A stretch of DNA of 64,000 nt from Calliopsis andreniformis (GCF_051401765.1 NW_027480571.1:186001-250000); one strand, 5' to 3'. Shown: positions 27,984-42,453, counted from the first letter of the stretch. The notes: generated by a model not told the origin, from the sequence alone. Program-made: numbers and translations.

Positions 27984-28130
27984 TCTTCAGACCTGGGTCC
28001 TCAACAATCAGTTGTCAATCCTCAATCCTCAATAGAATGTCCTCAATTCACAGTTTTCAATACTCAATACTCAACCTGCAATCTTCAGATCTCTATCCAC
28101 AAACATCAATTCTCCTCACTCAACCCTCAA
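27984..28130 (+). repeat. Landmark subtype C
   Basis: TAGAATGTCC at 28033 and AGATCT at 28087. It carries the variant TTCTCCTCACTC instead of TTCTCATCACTC, shared with the copy at 44277. Confidence 0.88.
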
Positions 28131-28826
28131 TGCTCAGTCCCCAATCCTCAATCTTCAATCCTCAATCCTCAATCCTCAATCCTCAATCCTCAATCTTAAT
28201 CTTCAATCCTCAATACTCAATCTTCAATCCTCAATCCTCAATCCTCAATCCTCAATCCTCAATCCTCAATTCTCAATCCTCAATCCTCAGTCCTCAGTCC
28301 TCAAACCACAATGCCCAACCCTCAGCCATCATCCTCAATCCTCAATCCACAATCCTCAGCCCTCCGTCCTCAAACCTCAATCCTCAGCTCTCAGACCTCA
28401 TCCTCGATCCTCAATCCTCAACCCTCAATCCTCAATCCTCAATCCTCAATTGTCAATCTTCCATCCTCAATACTCAATCTTCAATCCTCAATCCTCAATC
28501 CTCAATCCTCAATCCTCATTCTTCAATCCTCAATACCCTATCCACAATCTTCAATCCTCAATCCTCATTCTTCAATCCTCAATACCCTATCCTCAATCTT
28601 CAATCCTCAATCCTCAATCCTCAATTCTCAATCCTCAATCCTCAATCCTCAGACCTCAAACATCAATACTCAACCCTCAGTCCTCGTCCTCAATCCACAA
28701 CCCTCAATCCTCAATCCTCAATCTTCAATTCTCAATCCTCAATCCACAATCCTCAGTCATCAATCCTCAATCCTCAAACCTCAATCCTGAATCCTCAATC
28801 CTGAATCCTCAATCCTGAATCCTCAA

Positions 28827-28973
28827 TCTTCAGCCCTCAGTCCTCAACAATCAGCTGTCAATCCTCAATCCTCAATAGAATATCATCAATTCAAAGCTTT
28901 CAATACTCAATACTCAATCTGCAATCTTCAAATCTCTATCCACAATCATCAATCCTCAATACTCAACCTTCAA
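28827..28973 (+). repeat. Landmark subtype E with HindIII and PvuII motifs
   Basis: TAGAATATC at 28876 is followed by TTCAAAGCTTTCAATAC instead of TTCACAGTTTTCAATAC, creating AAGCTT. The upstream AATCAGCTGTC creates CAGCTG. Only one other copy exists in the window, at 45120. Confidence 0.88.
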
Positions 28974-30065
28974 TCCTCAATCCTCAACACTCAATCCTCA
29001 ATCCTCAATCCTCAATCCTCAATCTTCAATCCTCAATACTCAATCTTCAATCCTCAATCCTCAATCCTCAATCCTCAATCCTCATTCTTCAATCCTCAAC
29101 ACCCAGTCCTCAATCTTCAATCCTCAATCCTCAGTCCTCAAACCTCAATCCTGAATCCTCAATCCTGAATCCTCAATCTTCAGCCCTGAGTCCTCAACAA
29201 TCAGTTGTCAATCCTCAATCCTCAATAGAACGTCCTCAATTCACAGTTTTCAATACTCAATACTCAATCTGCAATCTTCAGATTTCCATACACAAACATC
29301 AATTCTCATCACTCAACCCTCAATACTCAGTCCACAATCCTCAATCTTCAATCGTCAATCCTCAATCCTCAGTCCTCAATCCTCAATCCTCATTCTTCAA
29401 TCCTCAATACCGAATCCTCAATCTTCAATCCTCAATCCTCAATCCTCAATTCTCAATCCTCAATCCTCAATCCTCAATCCTCAATCTTAATCTTCAATCC
29501 TCAATACTCAATCTTCAACCCTCAATCCTCAATCCTCAATCCTCAACACTCAATCCTCAATCTTCAATCCTCAATACTCAATCTTCAATACCCAATCATC
29601 AATCCTCAATCCTCAATCCTCAATCCTCAATCCTCAATCGTCAATCTTCCATCCTCAATACTCAATCTTCAATCCTCAATCCTCATTCCTCAATCCTCAA
29701 TCCTCAATCTTCAATCCTCAATACTCAATCTTCAATCCTCAATCCTCTATCTCTCAACCCTCAATCCTCAATCCTCAATCCTCAATCGTCAATCTTCCAT
29801 CCTCAATACTCAATCTTCAATCCTCAATCCTCAATCCTCAATCCTCGATCCTCAATAGTCAATCCTCAACCTTCAACCCTCAGTGCCAAATACTCAATCT
29901 TGAATACTCAATCCTCAATCCTCAAACTTCAATCCTCAATACTCAATCTTCAATCCTCAATCCTCAGTCCTCAATCCTCAAACCTCATTCTTCAATCCTC
30001 AATACCCAATCCTCAATCTTCAATCCTCAATCCTCAATCCTCAATTCTCAATCCTCAATCCTCAA

Positions 30066-33000
30066 TCCTCAGACCTCAAACATCAATACTCAACCCTCAG
30101 TCCTCGTCCTCAATCCACAACCCTCAATCCTCAACCCTCAATCTTCAATTCTCAATCCTCAATCCACAATCCTCAATCATCAATCCTCAGTCCTCAAACC
30201 TCAATCCTGAATCCTCAATCCTGAATCCTCAGTCTTCAGCCCTCAGTCCTCAACAATCAGTTATCAATCATCAATCCTGAATAGAATATCATCAATACAC
30301 AGTTTTCAATACTCAATACTCAATCTGCAATCTTCAAATCTCTATCCACAGTCATCAATTCTCATCACTCAACCCTCTAACACTCAGTCTCCAATCCTCA
30401 ATCTTCAATCCTCAATCCTCAATCCTCAACACTCAATCCTCAATCCTCAATTTTCAATCCTCAATAATCAATCTTCAATCCTCAATCCTCAATCCTCAAT
30501 TCTCAATCCGCAATCGTCAGTCTTCAATCCTCAATACTCAATCTTCAATCCTGAATCCTCAATCCTCAATCCTCAATCCTCATTCTTCAATCCTCAATAC
30601 CCAATCCTCAATCTTCAATCCTCAATCCTCAATCCTCAATTCTCAGTCCTCATTCCTCAGTCCTCAGTCCTCAAACCTCAATCCTCAACCCTCAGCCCTC
30701 ATCCTCAATCATCAATCCTCAATCCTCAATCCTCAATAGAATATCATCAATTCACAGTTTTCAATACTCAATACTCAATCTGCAATCTTCAAATCTCTAT
30801 TCACAAACATCAATTCTCATCACTCAACCCTCAACACTCCGTCCCCAATCCTCAATCTTCATTCCTCAAACCTCAATACTCAACCCTCAATCCTCAACCC
30901 TCAATTTTCAAACCTCAATAGTCAATCTTCCATCCTCAATCCTCAATCCTCTATCCTCAATCCTCAATCGTCAGACTTAAATCCTCAATACTCAATCTTC
31001 AATACTGAATCCTCAATCCTCAATCCTCAATCCTCATTCTTCAATACTGAATACCCAATCCTCAATCTTCAATCCTCAATCCTCAATCCTCAATCCTCAA
31101 TCCTCAATCCTCATTCTTCAATCATCAATACCCAATCCTCAATCTTCAATCCTCAATCATCAATCCTCAATTCTCAATCCTCAATCCTCAATCCTCAGAC
31201 CTCAAACATCAATACTCAACCCTCAGTCCTCGTCATCAATCCACAACCCTCAATCCTCAACCCTCAATCTTTAATTCTCAATCCTCAGTCCACAATACTC
31301 AATCATCAATCCTCAGTCCTCAAACCTCAATCCTGAATCCTCAATCCTGAATCCTCAGTCTTCAGCCCTCAGTCCTCAACAATCAGTTATCAATCCTCAA
31401 TCCTCAATAGAATATCATCAATTCACAGTTTTCAATACTCAATGCTCAATCTGCAATCTTCAAATCTCTATCCACAGTCATCAATTCTCATCACTCAACC
31501 CTCAACACTCAGTCCCCAATCCTCAATCTTCAATCCTCAATCCTCAATCCTCAACCCTCAATTCTCAATCCTCAATTTTCAATCCTCAATAATCAATCTT
31601 CAATCCTCAATCCTCAATCCTCAATTCTCAATCCTCAATCGTCAGTCTTCAATCCTCAATACTCAATCTTCAATACTGAATACTCAATCCTCAATCCTCA
31701 ATCCTCAATCCTCATTCTTCAATCCTCAATACCCAATCCTCAATCTTCAATCCTCAATCCTCAATCCTCAATTCTCAATTCTCAATCCTCAGTCCTCAGT
31801 CCTCAAACCTCAATCCTCAACCCTCAGCCCTCATCCTCAATCATCAATCCTCAATCCTCAATCCTCAATCCTCAGCCCTCCGTCCTCAAACCTCAATCCT
31901 CAGCTCTCAGACCTCATCCTCGATCCTCAATCCTCAACCCTCAATCCTCAATCCTCAATCCTCAATTGTCAATCTTCCATCCTCAATACTCAATCTTCAA
32001 TCCTCAATCCTCATTCTTGAATCCTCAATACCCTAACCTCAATCTTCAATCCTCAATCCTCAATCCTCAATCCTCAATCCTCAATAGTCAATACTCAATC
32101 TTCAACCCTCAGAGCCAAAGACTCAATCTTGAGTACTCAATCCTCAATCCTCAAACTTCAGTCCTCAATACTCAATCTTCAATCCTCAATCCTCAGTCCT
32201 GAATCCTCAATCCTCATTCTTCAATCCTCAATACCCAATACTCAATCTTCAATCCTCAATCCTCAATCCTCAATTCTCAATCCTCAATCTTCAATCCTCA
32301 ATCCTCAATCCTCAATTCTCAGTCCTCAATCCTCAATCCTCAGACTTCAAACATCAATACTCAACCCTCAGTCCTCGTCCTCAATCCACAACCCTCAATC
32401 CTCAATCCTCAATCTTCAATCATTAATATTCAATCTTCAATCCACAATCCTCAATCCTCAATCCTCAATACTCAATCCTCAATCCTCAATCCTCAATCGT
32501 CAGTCCTCAAACCTCAATCCTGAATCCTAAATCCTGAATCCTCAATCTTCAGCCCTGAGTCCTCAACAATCAGTTGTCAATCCCCAATCCTCAATAGAAC
32601 GTCCTCAATTCACAGTTTTCAATACTCAATACTCAATCTGCAATCTTCAGATTTGTATACACAAACATCAATTCTCATCACTCAACCCTCAATACTCAGT
32701 CCACAATCCTCAATCTTCAATCGTCAATCCTCAATCCTCAGTCCTCAATCCTCAATCCTCAATCGTCAATCTTCCATCCTCAATACTCAATCTTCAATCC
32801 TCAATCCTCATTCCTCAATCCTCAATCCTCAATCTTCAATCCTCAATACTCAATCTTCAATCCTCAATCCTCTATCCTCAACCCTCAATCCTCAATCCTC
32901 AATCCTCAATCGTCAATCTTCCATCCTCAATACTCAATCTTCAATACTCAATCCTCAATCCTCAACCCTCAACCCTCAATCCTCATTCTTCAATCCTCAA

Positions 33001-34270
33001 TACCCAATCCTCAATCTTCAATCCTCAATCCTCAATCCTCAATCCTCAATCCTCAATAGTCAATCCACAATCTTCAACTCTCAGTGCCAAATCCTCAGTC
33101 TTGAATACTCAATCCTCAATCCTCAAACTTCAATCCTCAATACTCAATCTTCAATCCTCAATCCTCAATCCTCAATCCTCATTCTTCAATCATCAATACC
33201 CAATCCTCAATCTTCAATCCTCAATCCTCATTCCTCAATTCTCAATCCTCAATCCTCAATCCTCAAACCTCAAACATCAATACTCAACCCTCAGTCCTCG
33301 TCCTCTATCCACAACCCTCAATCCTCAGCCCTCAATCTTCAATTCTCAATCCTCAATCCACAATCCTCAATCATCAATCCTCAGTCCTCAAACCTCAATC
33401 CTGAATCCTCAATCCTGAATCCTCAGTCTTCAGCCCTCAGTCCTCAACAATCAGTTATCAATCCTCAATCCTGAATAGAATATCATCAATACACAGTTTT
33501 CAATACTCAATACTCAATCTGCAATCTTCAGATTTCCATACACAAACATCAATTCTCATCACTCAACCCTCAATGCTCAGTCCCCAATCCTCAATCTTCA
33601 ATCCTCAATCCTCAATCCTCAATCCTCAATCCTCAATCTTAATCTTCAATCCTCAATACTCAATCTTCAATCCTCAATCCTCAATCCTCAATCCTCAATC
33701 CTCAATCCTCAATTCTCAACCCTCAATCCTCAGTCCTCAGTCCTCAAACCACAATCCCCAACCCTCAGCCATCATCCTCAATCCTCAATCCTCAATCCTC
33801 AGCCCTCCGTCCTCAAACCTCAATCCTCAGCTCTCAGACCTCATCCTCGATCCTCAATCCTCAACACTCAATCCTCAATCCTCAATCCTCAATTGTCAAT
33901 CTTCCATCCTCAATACTCAATCTTCAATCCTCAATCCTCAATCCTCAATCCTCAATCCTCATTCTTCAATCCTCAATACCCTATCCTCAACCTTCAATTC
34001 TCAATCCTCAATCCTCAATCCTCAATCCTCAATAGTCAACCCTCAATCCTCAACCCTCAGTGCCAAAGACTCAATCTTGAATACTCAATCCTCAATCCTC
34101 AAACTTCAATCCTCAATACTCAATCTTCAATCCTCAATCCTCAGTCCTCAATCCTCAATCCTCATTCTTCAATCCTCAATACCCAATACTCAATCTTCAA
34201 TCCTCAATCCTCAATCCTCAATTCTCAATCCTCAATCTTCAATCCTCAATCCTCAATCCTCAATTCTCAA
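30066..34270 (+). repeat. 4.2-kb tandem unit, first of a pair
   Basis: It is followed directly by a related unit at 34271-38476. Landmarks 30282, 30737, 31408, 32595 and 33476 recur at 34487, 34935, 35606, 36800 and 37680 (offsets 4,205, 4,198, 4,205 and 4,204). The offset changes are one-heptamer and one-base differences. Confidence 0.87.
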
Positions 34271-34702
34271 TCCTCAGACCTCAAACATCAATACTCAACC
34301 CTCAGTCCTCGTCCTCAATCCACAACCCTCAATTCTCAACCCTCAATCTTCAATTCTCAATCCTCAATCCACAATCCTCAATCATCAATCCTCAGTCCTC
34401 AAACCTCAATCCTGAATCCTCAATCCTGAATCCTCAGTCTTCAGCCCTCAGTCCTCAACAATCAGTTATCAATCATCAATCCAGTATAGAATATCATCAA
34501 TACACAGTTTTCAATACTCAATCTGCAATCTTCAAATCTCTATCCACATTCATCAATTCTCATCACTCAACCCTCTAACACTCAGTCTCCAATCCTCAAT
34601 CTTCAACCCTCAGTCCTCAATCCTCAACACTCAATCCTCAATCCTCAATTTTCAATCCTCAATAATCAATCTTCAATCCTCAATCCTCAATCCTCAATTC
34701 TC
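31989..34702 (+). repeat. 2.7-kb block, second copy of 24.74-27.45 kb
   Basis: Offset 7,252. It includes the TCCTAAATCC variant near 32525 and the TCCACAATCTTC variant near 33064, both also present in the 25-kb copy. It ends where AATCCGCAATCG near 34706 replaces AATCCTCAATCG. Confidence 0.87.
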
Positions 34703-37700
34703 AATCCGCAATCGTCAGTCTTCAATCCTCAATACTCAATCTTCAATCCTGAATCCTCAATCCTCAATCCTCAATCCTCATTCTTCAATCCTCAATACCC
34801 AATCCTCAATCTTCAATCCTCAATCCTCAATCCTCAATTCTCAGTCCTCATTCCTCAGTCCTCAGTCCTCAAACCTCAATCCTCAACCCTCAGCCCTCAT
34901 CCTCAATCATCAATCCTCAATCCTCAATCCTCAATAGAATATCATCAATTCACAGTTTTCAATACTCAATACTCAATCTGCAATCTTCAAATCTCTATTC
35001 ACAAACATCAATTCTCATCACTCAACCCTCGACACTCCGTCCCCAATCCTCAATCTTCATTCCTCAAACCTCAATACTCAACCCTCAATCCTCAACCCTC
35101 AATTTTCAAACCTCAATAGTCAATCTTCCATCCTCAATCCTCAATCCTCTATCCTCAATCCTCAATCGTCAGACTTAAATCCTCAATACTCAATCTTCAA
35201 TACTGAATCCTCAATCCTCAATCCTCAATCCTCATTCTTCAATACTGAATACCCAATCCTCAATCTTCAATCCTCAATCCTCAATCCTCAATCCTCAATC
35301 CTCAATCCTCATTCTTCAATCATCAATACCCAATCCTCAATCTTCAATCCTCAATCATCAATCCTCAATTCTCAATCCTCAATCCTCAATCCTCAGACCT
35401 CAAACATCAATACTCAACCCTCAGTCCTCGTCATCAATCCACAACCCTCAATCCTCAACCCTCAATCTTTAATTCTCAATCCTCAGTCCACAATACTCAA
35501 TCATCAATCCTCAGTCCTCAAACCTCAATCCTGAATCCTCAATCCTGAATCCTCAGTCTTCAGCCCTCAGTCCTCAACAATCAGTTATCAATCCTCAATC
35601 CTCAATAGAATATCATCAATTCACAGTTTTCAATACTCAATGCTCAATCTGCAATCTTCAAATCTCTATCCACAGTCATCAATTCTCATCACTCAACCCT
35701 CAACACTCAGTCCCCAATCCTCAATCTTCAATCCTCAATCCTCAATCCTCAACCCTCAATTCTCAATCCTCAATTTTCAATCCTCAATAATCAATCTTCA
35801 ATCCTCAATCCTCAATCCTCAATTCTCAATCCTCAATCGTCAGTCTTCAATCCTCAATACTCAATCTTCAATACTGAATACTCAATCCTCAATCCTCAAT
35901 CCTCAATCCTCATTCTTCAATCCTCAATACCCAATCCTCAATCTTCAATCCTCAATCCTCAATCCTCAATTCTCAATTCTCAATCCTCAGTCCTCAGTCC
36001 TCAAACCTCAATCCTCAACCCTCAGCCCTCATCCTCAATCATCAATCCTCAATCCTCAATCCTCAATCCTCAGCCCTCCGTCCTCAAACCTCAATCCTCA
36101 GCTCTCAGACCTCATCCTCGATCCTCAATCCTCAACCCTCAATCCTCAATCCTCAATCCTCAATTGTCAATCTTCCATCCTCAATACTCAATCTTCAATC
36201 CTCAATCCTCAATCCTCATTCTTGAATCCTCAATACCCTAACCTCAATCTTCAATCCTCAATCCTCAATCCTCAATCCTCAATCCTCAATAGTCAATACT
36301 CAATCTTCAACCCTCAGAGCCAAAGACTCAATCTTGAGTACTCAATCCTCAATCCGCAAACTTCAGTCCTCAATACTCAATCTTCAATCCTCAATCCTCA
36401 GTCCTGAATCCTCAATCCTCATTCTTCAATCCTCAATACCCAATACTCAACCTTCAATCCTCAATCCTCAATCCTCAATTCTCAGTCCTCAATCTTCAAT
36501 CCTCAATCCTCAATCCTCAATTCTCAGTCCTCAATCCTCAATCCTCAGACTTCAAACATCAATACTCAACCCTCAGTCCTCGTCCTCAATCCACAACCCT
36601 CAATCCTCAATCCTCAATCTTCAATCATTAATATTCAATCTTCAATCCACAATCCTCAATCCTCAATCCTCAATACTCAATCCTCAATCCTCAATCCTCA
36701 ATCGTCAGTCCTCAAACCTCAATCCTGAATCCTCAATCCTGAATCCTCAATCTTCAGCCCTGAGTCCTCAACAATCAGTTGTCAATCCCCAATCCTCAAT
36801 AGAACGTCCTCAATTCACAGTTTTCAATACTCAATACTCAATCTGCAATCTTCAGATTTGTATACACAAACATCAATTCTCATCACTCAACCCTCAATAC
36901 TCAGTCCACAATCCTCAATCTTCAATCGTCAATCCTCAATCCTCAGTCCTCAATCCTCAATCCTCAATCGTCAATCTTCCATCCTCAATACTCAATCTTC
37001 AATCCTCAATCCTCATTCCTCAATCCTCAATCCTCAATCTTCAATCCTCAATACTCAATCTTCATCCTCAATCCTCTATCCTCAACCCTCAATCCTCAAT
37101 CCTCAATCCTCAATCGTCAATCTTCCATCCTCAATACTCAATCTTCAATACTCAATCCTCAATCCTCAACCCTCAACCCTCAATCCTCATTCTTCAATCC
37201 TCAATACCCAATCCTCAATCTTCAATCCTCAATCCTCAATCCTCAATCCTCAATCCTCAATAGTCAATCCTCAATCTTCAACTCTCAGTGCCAAATCCTC
37301 AGTCTTGAATACTCAATCCTCAATCCTCAAACTTCAATCCTCAATACTCAATCTTCAATCCTCAATCCTCAATCCTCAATCCTCATTCTTCAATCATCAA
37401 TACCCAATCCTCAATCTTCAATCCTCAATCCTCATTCCTCAATTCTCAATCCTCAATCCTCAATCCTCAAACCTCAAACATCAATACTCAACCCTCAGTC
37501 CTCGTCCTCTATCCACAACCCTCAATCCTCAGCCCTCAATCTTCAATTCTCAATCCTCAATCCACAATCCTCAATCATCAATCCTCAGTCCTCAAACCTC
37601 AATCCTGAATCCTCAATCCTGAATCCTCAGTCTTCAGCCCTCAGTCCTCAACAATCAGTTATCAATCCTCAATCCTGAATAGAATATCATCAATACACAG

Positions 37701-38476
37701 TTTTCAATACTCAATACTCAATCTGCAATCTTCAGATTTCCATACACAAACATCAATTCTCATCACTCAACCCTCAATGCTCAGTCCCCAATCCTCAATC
37801 TTCAATCCTCAATCCTCAATCCTCAATCCTCAATCCTCAATCTTAATCTTCAATCCTCAATACTCAATCTTCAATCCTCAATCCTCAATCCTCAATCCTC
37901 AATCCTCAATCCTCAATTGTCAACCCTCAATCCTCAGTCCTCAGTCCTCAAACCACAATCCCCAACCCTCAGCCATCATCCTCAATCCTCAATCCTCAAT
38001 CCTCAGCCCTCCGTCCTCAAACCTCAATCCTCAGCTCTCAGACCTCATCCTCGATCCTCAATCCTCAACACTCAATCCTCAATCCTCAATCCTCAATTGT
38101 CAATCTTCCATCCTCAATACTCAATCTTCAATCCTCAATCCTCAATCCTCAATCCTCAATCCTCATTCTTCAATCCTCAATACCCTATCCTCAACCTTCA
38201 ATTCTCAATCCTCAATCCTCAATCCTCAATCCTCAATAGTCAACCCTCAATCCTCAACCCTCAGTGCCAAAGACTCAATCTTGAATACTCAATCCTCAAT
38301 CCTCAAACTTCAATCCTCAATACTCAATCTTCAATCCTCAATCCTCAGTCCTCAATCCTCAATCCTCATTCTTCAATCCTCAATACCCAATACTCAATCT
38401 TCAATCCTCAATCCTCAATCCTCAATTCTCAATCCTCAATCTTCAATCCTCAATCCTCAATCCTCAATTCTCAATC
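34271..38476 (+). repeat. 4.2-kb tandem unit, second of a pair
   Basis: Head-to-tail with 30066-34270. It lacks one TACTCAA unit in the landmark at 34487 (as does 27235) and carries the one-base deletion near 37062. Its right half is closer to 19.0-22.9 kb than to its own partner. Confidence 0.85.
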
Positions 38477-41400
38477 CTCAATCCTCAATCCTCAGACTTC
38501 AAACATCAATACTCAACCCTCAGTCCTCGTCCTCAATCCACAACCCTCAATCCTCAATCCTCAATCTTCAATCATTAATATTCAATCTTCAATCCACAAT
38601 CCTCAATCCTCAATCTTCAATCATTAATATTCAATCTTCAATCCACAATCCTCAATCCTCAATCCTCAATACTCAATCCTCAATCCTCAATCCTCAATCC
38701 TCAGTCCTCAAACCTTAATCCTGAATCCTCAATCCTGAATCCTCTATCTTCAGCCCTGAGTCCTCAACAATCAGTTGTCAATCCTCAATCCTCAATAGAA
38801 CGTCCTCAATTCACAGTTTTCAATACTCAATACTCAATCTGCAATCTTCAGATTTCTATACACAAACATCAATTCTCATCACACAACCCTCAATACTCAG
38901 TCCACAATCCTCAATCTTCAATCGTCAATCCTCAATCCTCAGTCCTCAATCCTCAATCCTCAATCGTCAATCTTCCATCCTCAATACTCAATCTTCAATC
39001 CTCAATCCTCATTCCTCAATCCTCAATCCTCAATCTTCAATCCTCAATACTCAATCTTCAATCCTCAATCCTCTATCCTCAACCCTCAATCCTCAATCCT
39101 CAATCCTCAATCGTCAATCTTCCATCCTCAATACTCAATCTTCAATCCTCAATCCTCAATCCTCAACCCTCAACCCTCAATCCTCATTCTTCAATCCTCA
39201 ATACCCAATCCTCAATCTTCAATCCTCAATCCTCAATCCTCAATCCTCAATCCTCAATAGTCAATCCTCAATCTTCAACTCTCAGTGCCAAATCCTCTGT
39301 CTTGAATACTCAATCCTCAATCCTCAAACTTCAATCCTCAATACTCAATCTTCAATCCTCAATCCTCAATCCTCAATCCTCAATCCTCATTCTTCAATCA
39401 TCAATACCCAATCCTCAATCTTCAATCCTCAATCCTCAATCCTCAATTCTCAATCCTCAATCCTCAATCCTCAAACCTCAAACATCAATACTCAACCCTC
39501 AGTCCTCGTCCTCATTCCACAACCCTCAATCCTCAACCCTCAATCTTCAATTCTCAATCCTCAATCCACAATCCTCAATCATCAATCCTCAGTCCTCAAA
39601 CCTCAATCCTGAATCCTCAATCCTGAATCCTCAGTCTTCAGCCCTCAGTCCTCAACAATCAATTATCAATCCTCAATCCTGAATAGAATATCATCAATAC
39701 ACAGTTTTCAATACTCAATACTCAATCTGCAATCTTCAGATTTCTATACACAAGCATCAATTCTCATCACTCAACCCTCAATACTCAGTCCACAATCCTC
39801 AATCTTCAATCGTCAATCCTCAATCCTCAGTCCTCAATCCTCAATCCTCATTCTTCAATCCTCAATACCGAATCCTCAATCTTCAATCCTCAATCCTCAA
39901 TCCTCAATTCTCAATCCTCAACCCTCAATCCTCAATCTTAATCTTCAATCCTCAATACTCAATCTTCAACCCTCAATCCTCAATCCTCAATCCTCAACAC
40001 TCAATCCTCAATCTTCAATCCTCAATACTCAATCTTCAATACCCAATCCTCAATCCTCAATCCTCAGTCCTCAATCCTCAATCCTCAATCGTCAATCTTC
40101 CATCCTCAATACTCAATCTTCAATCCTCAATCCTCATTCCTCAATCCTCAATCCTCAATCTTCAATCCTCAATACTCAATCTTCAATCCTCAATCCACTA
40201 TCCTCAACCCTCAATCCTCAATCCTCAATCCTCAATCGTCAATCTTCCATCCTCAATACTCAATCTTCAATCCTCAATCCTCAATCCTCAACCCTCAAAC
40301 CTCAATCCTCATTCTTCAATCCTCAATACCCAATCCTCAATCTTCAATCCTCAATCCTCAATCCTCAATCCTCAATCCTCAATCCTCAATAGTCAATCCT
40401 CAATCTTCAACTCTCAGTGCCAAATCCTCAGTCTTGAATACTCAATCCTCAATCCTCAAACTTCAATCCTCAATACTCAATCTTCAATCCTCAATCCTCA
40501 ATCCTCAATCCTCAATCCTCATTCTTCAATCATCAATACCCAATCCTCAATCTTCAATCCTCAATCCTCAATCCTCAATTCTCAACCCTCAATCCTCAAT
40601 CCTCAAACCTCAAACATCAATACTCAACCCTCATTCCTCGTCTTCATTCCACAACCCTCAATCCTCAACCCTCAATCTTCAATTCTCAATCCTCAATCCA
40701 CAATCCTCAATCATCAATCCTCAGTCCTCAAACCTCAATCCTGAATCCTCAATCCTGAATCCTCAGTCTTCAGCCCTCAGTCCTCAACAATCAGTTATCA
40801 ATCCTCAATCCTGAATAGAATATCATCAATACACAGTTTTCAATACTCAATACTCAATCTGCAATCTTCAGATTTCTATACACAAGCATCAATTCTCATC
40901 ACTCAACCCTCAATACTCAGTCCACAATCCTCAATCTTCAATCGTCAATCCTCAATCCTCAGTCCTCAATCCTCAATCCTCATTCTTCAATCCTCAATAC
41001 CGAATCCTCAATCTTCAATCCTCAATCCTCAATCCTCAATTCTCAATCCTCAACCCTCAATCCTCAATCTTAATCTTCAATCCTCAATACTCAATCTTCA
41101 ACCCTCAATCCTCAATCCTCAATCCTCAACACTCAATCCTCAATCTTCAATCCTCAATACTCAATCTTCAATACCCAATCCTCAATCCTCAATCCTCAGT
41201 CCTCAATCCTCAATCCTCAATCGTCAATCTTCCATCCTCAATACTCAATCTTCAATCCTCAATCCTCAATCCTCAATCCTCAATCCTCATTCTTCAATCC
41301 TCAATACCCTATCCTCAATCTTCAATCCTCAATCCTCATTCTTCAATCCTCAATACCCTATCCTCAATCTTCAATCCTCAATCCTCAATCCTCAATCCTC

Positions 41401-42453
41401 AATCCTCAATAGTCAATCCTCAATCTTCAACCCTCAGTGCCAAAGACTCAATCTTGAATACTCAATCCTCAATCCTCAAACTTCAATCCTCAATACTCAA
41501 TCTTCAATCCTCAATCCTCAGTCCTCAATCCTCAATCCTCATTCTTCAATCCTCAATACCCAATCCTCAATCCTCAATCTTCAATCCTCAATCCTCAATC
41601 CTCAATCCTCAATCCTCAATCCTCAATAGTCAATCCTCAATCTTCAACTCTCAGTGCCAAATCCTCAGTCTTGAATACTCAATCCTCAATCCTCAAACTT
41701 CAATCCTCAATACTCAATCTTCAATCCTCAATCCTCAATCCTCAATCCCCAATCCTCATTCTTCAATCATCAATACCCAATCCTCAATCTTCAATCCTCA
41801 ATCCTCAATCCTCAATTCTCAATCCTCAATCCTCAATCCTCAAACCTCAAACATCAATACTCAACCCTCAGTCCTCGTCCTCAATCCACAACCCTCAATC
41901 CTCAACCCTCAATCTTCAATTCTCAATCCTCAATCCACAATCCTCAATCATCAATCCTCAGTCCTCAAACCTCAATCCTGAATCCTCAATCCTGAATCCT
42001 CAGTCTTCAGCCCTCAGTCCTCAACAATCAGTTATCAATCCTCAATCCTGAATAGAATATCATCAATACACAGTTTTCAATACTCAATACTAAATCTGCA
42101 ATCTTCAAATCTCTATCCACAGTCATCAATTCTCATCACTCAACCCTCTAACACTCAGTCTCCAATCCTCAATCTTCAATCCTCAATCCTCAATCCTCAA
42201 CACTCAATCCTCAATCCTCAATTTTCAATCCTCAATAATCAATCTTCAATCCTCAATCCTCAATCCTCAATTCTCAATCCGCAATCGTCAGTCTTCAATC
42301 CTCAATACTCAATCTTCAATCCTGAATCCTCAATCCTCAATCCTCAATCCTCATTCTTCAATCCTCAATACCCAATCCTCAATCTTCAATCCTCAATCCT
42401 CAATCCTCAATTTTCAATCCTCAATACTCAATCTTCAAACCTCAATCCTCAAT
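35459..42453 (+). repeat. 7.0-kb block, second copy of 17.75-24.74 kb
   Basis: It matches at offset 17,711 up to 42453, where CAATCCTCAACCC replaces CAATCTTCAATCC. It overlaps the right part of the 13.8-kb segment copy 1 and extends 1.2 kb beyond it. The overlap shows a change of affinity near 36.5-36.7 kb (see findings). Confidence 0.9.
39684..40815 (+). repeat. 1,132-bp higher-order unit
   Basis: Copy of 21973-23104 at offset 17,711, sharing the TCGTCTTCATTCC variant at about 40640. Confidence 0.85.

Larger units (their letters stand above)
27455..41265 (+). repeat. 13.8-kb segment, copy 1
   Basis: Sixteen landmark spacings in a row (343, 843, 350, 1056, 455, 671, 1187, 881, 1011, 448, 671, 1194, 880, 1116, 888, 1132) recur from 43934, with only 880 against 881 differing. 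The offset is 16,244, becoming 16,245 after a one-base deletion near 37062 in this copy. It contains the rare subtype E landmark and the +1 slip TCTCTCAA at 29750. Confidence 0.92.
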
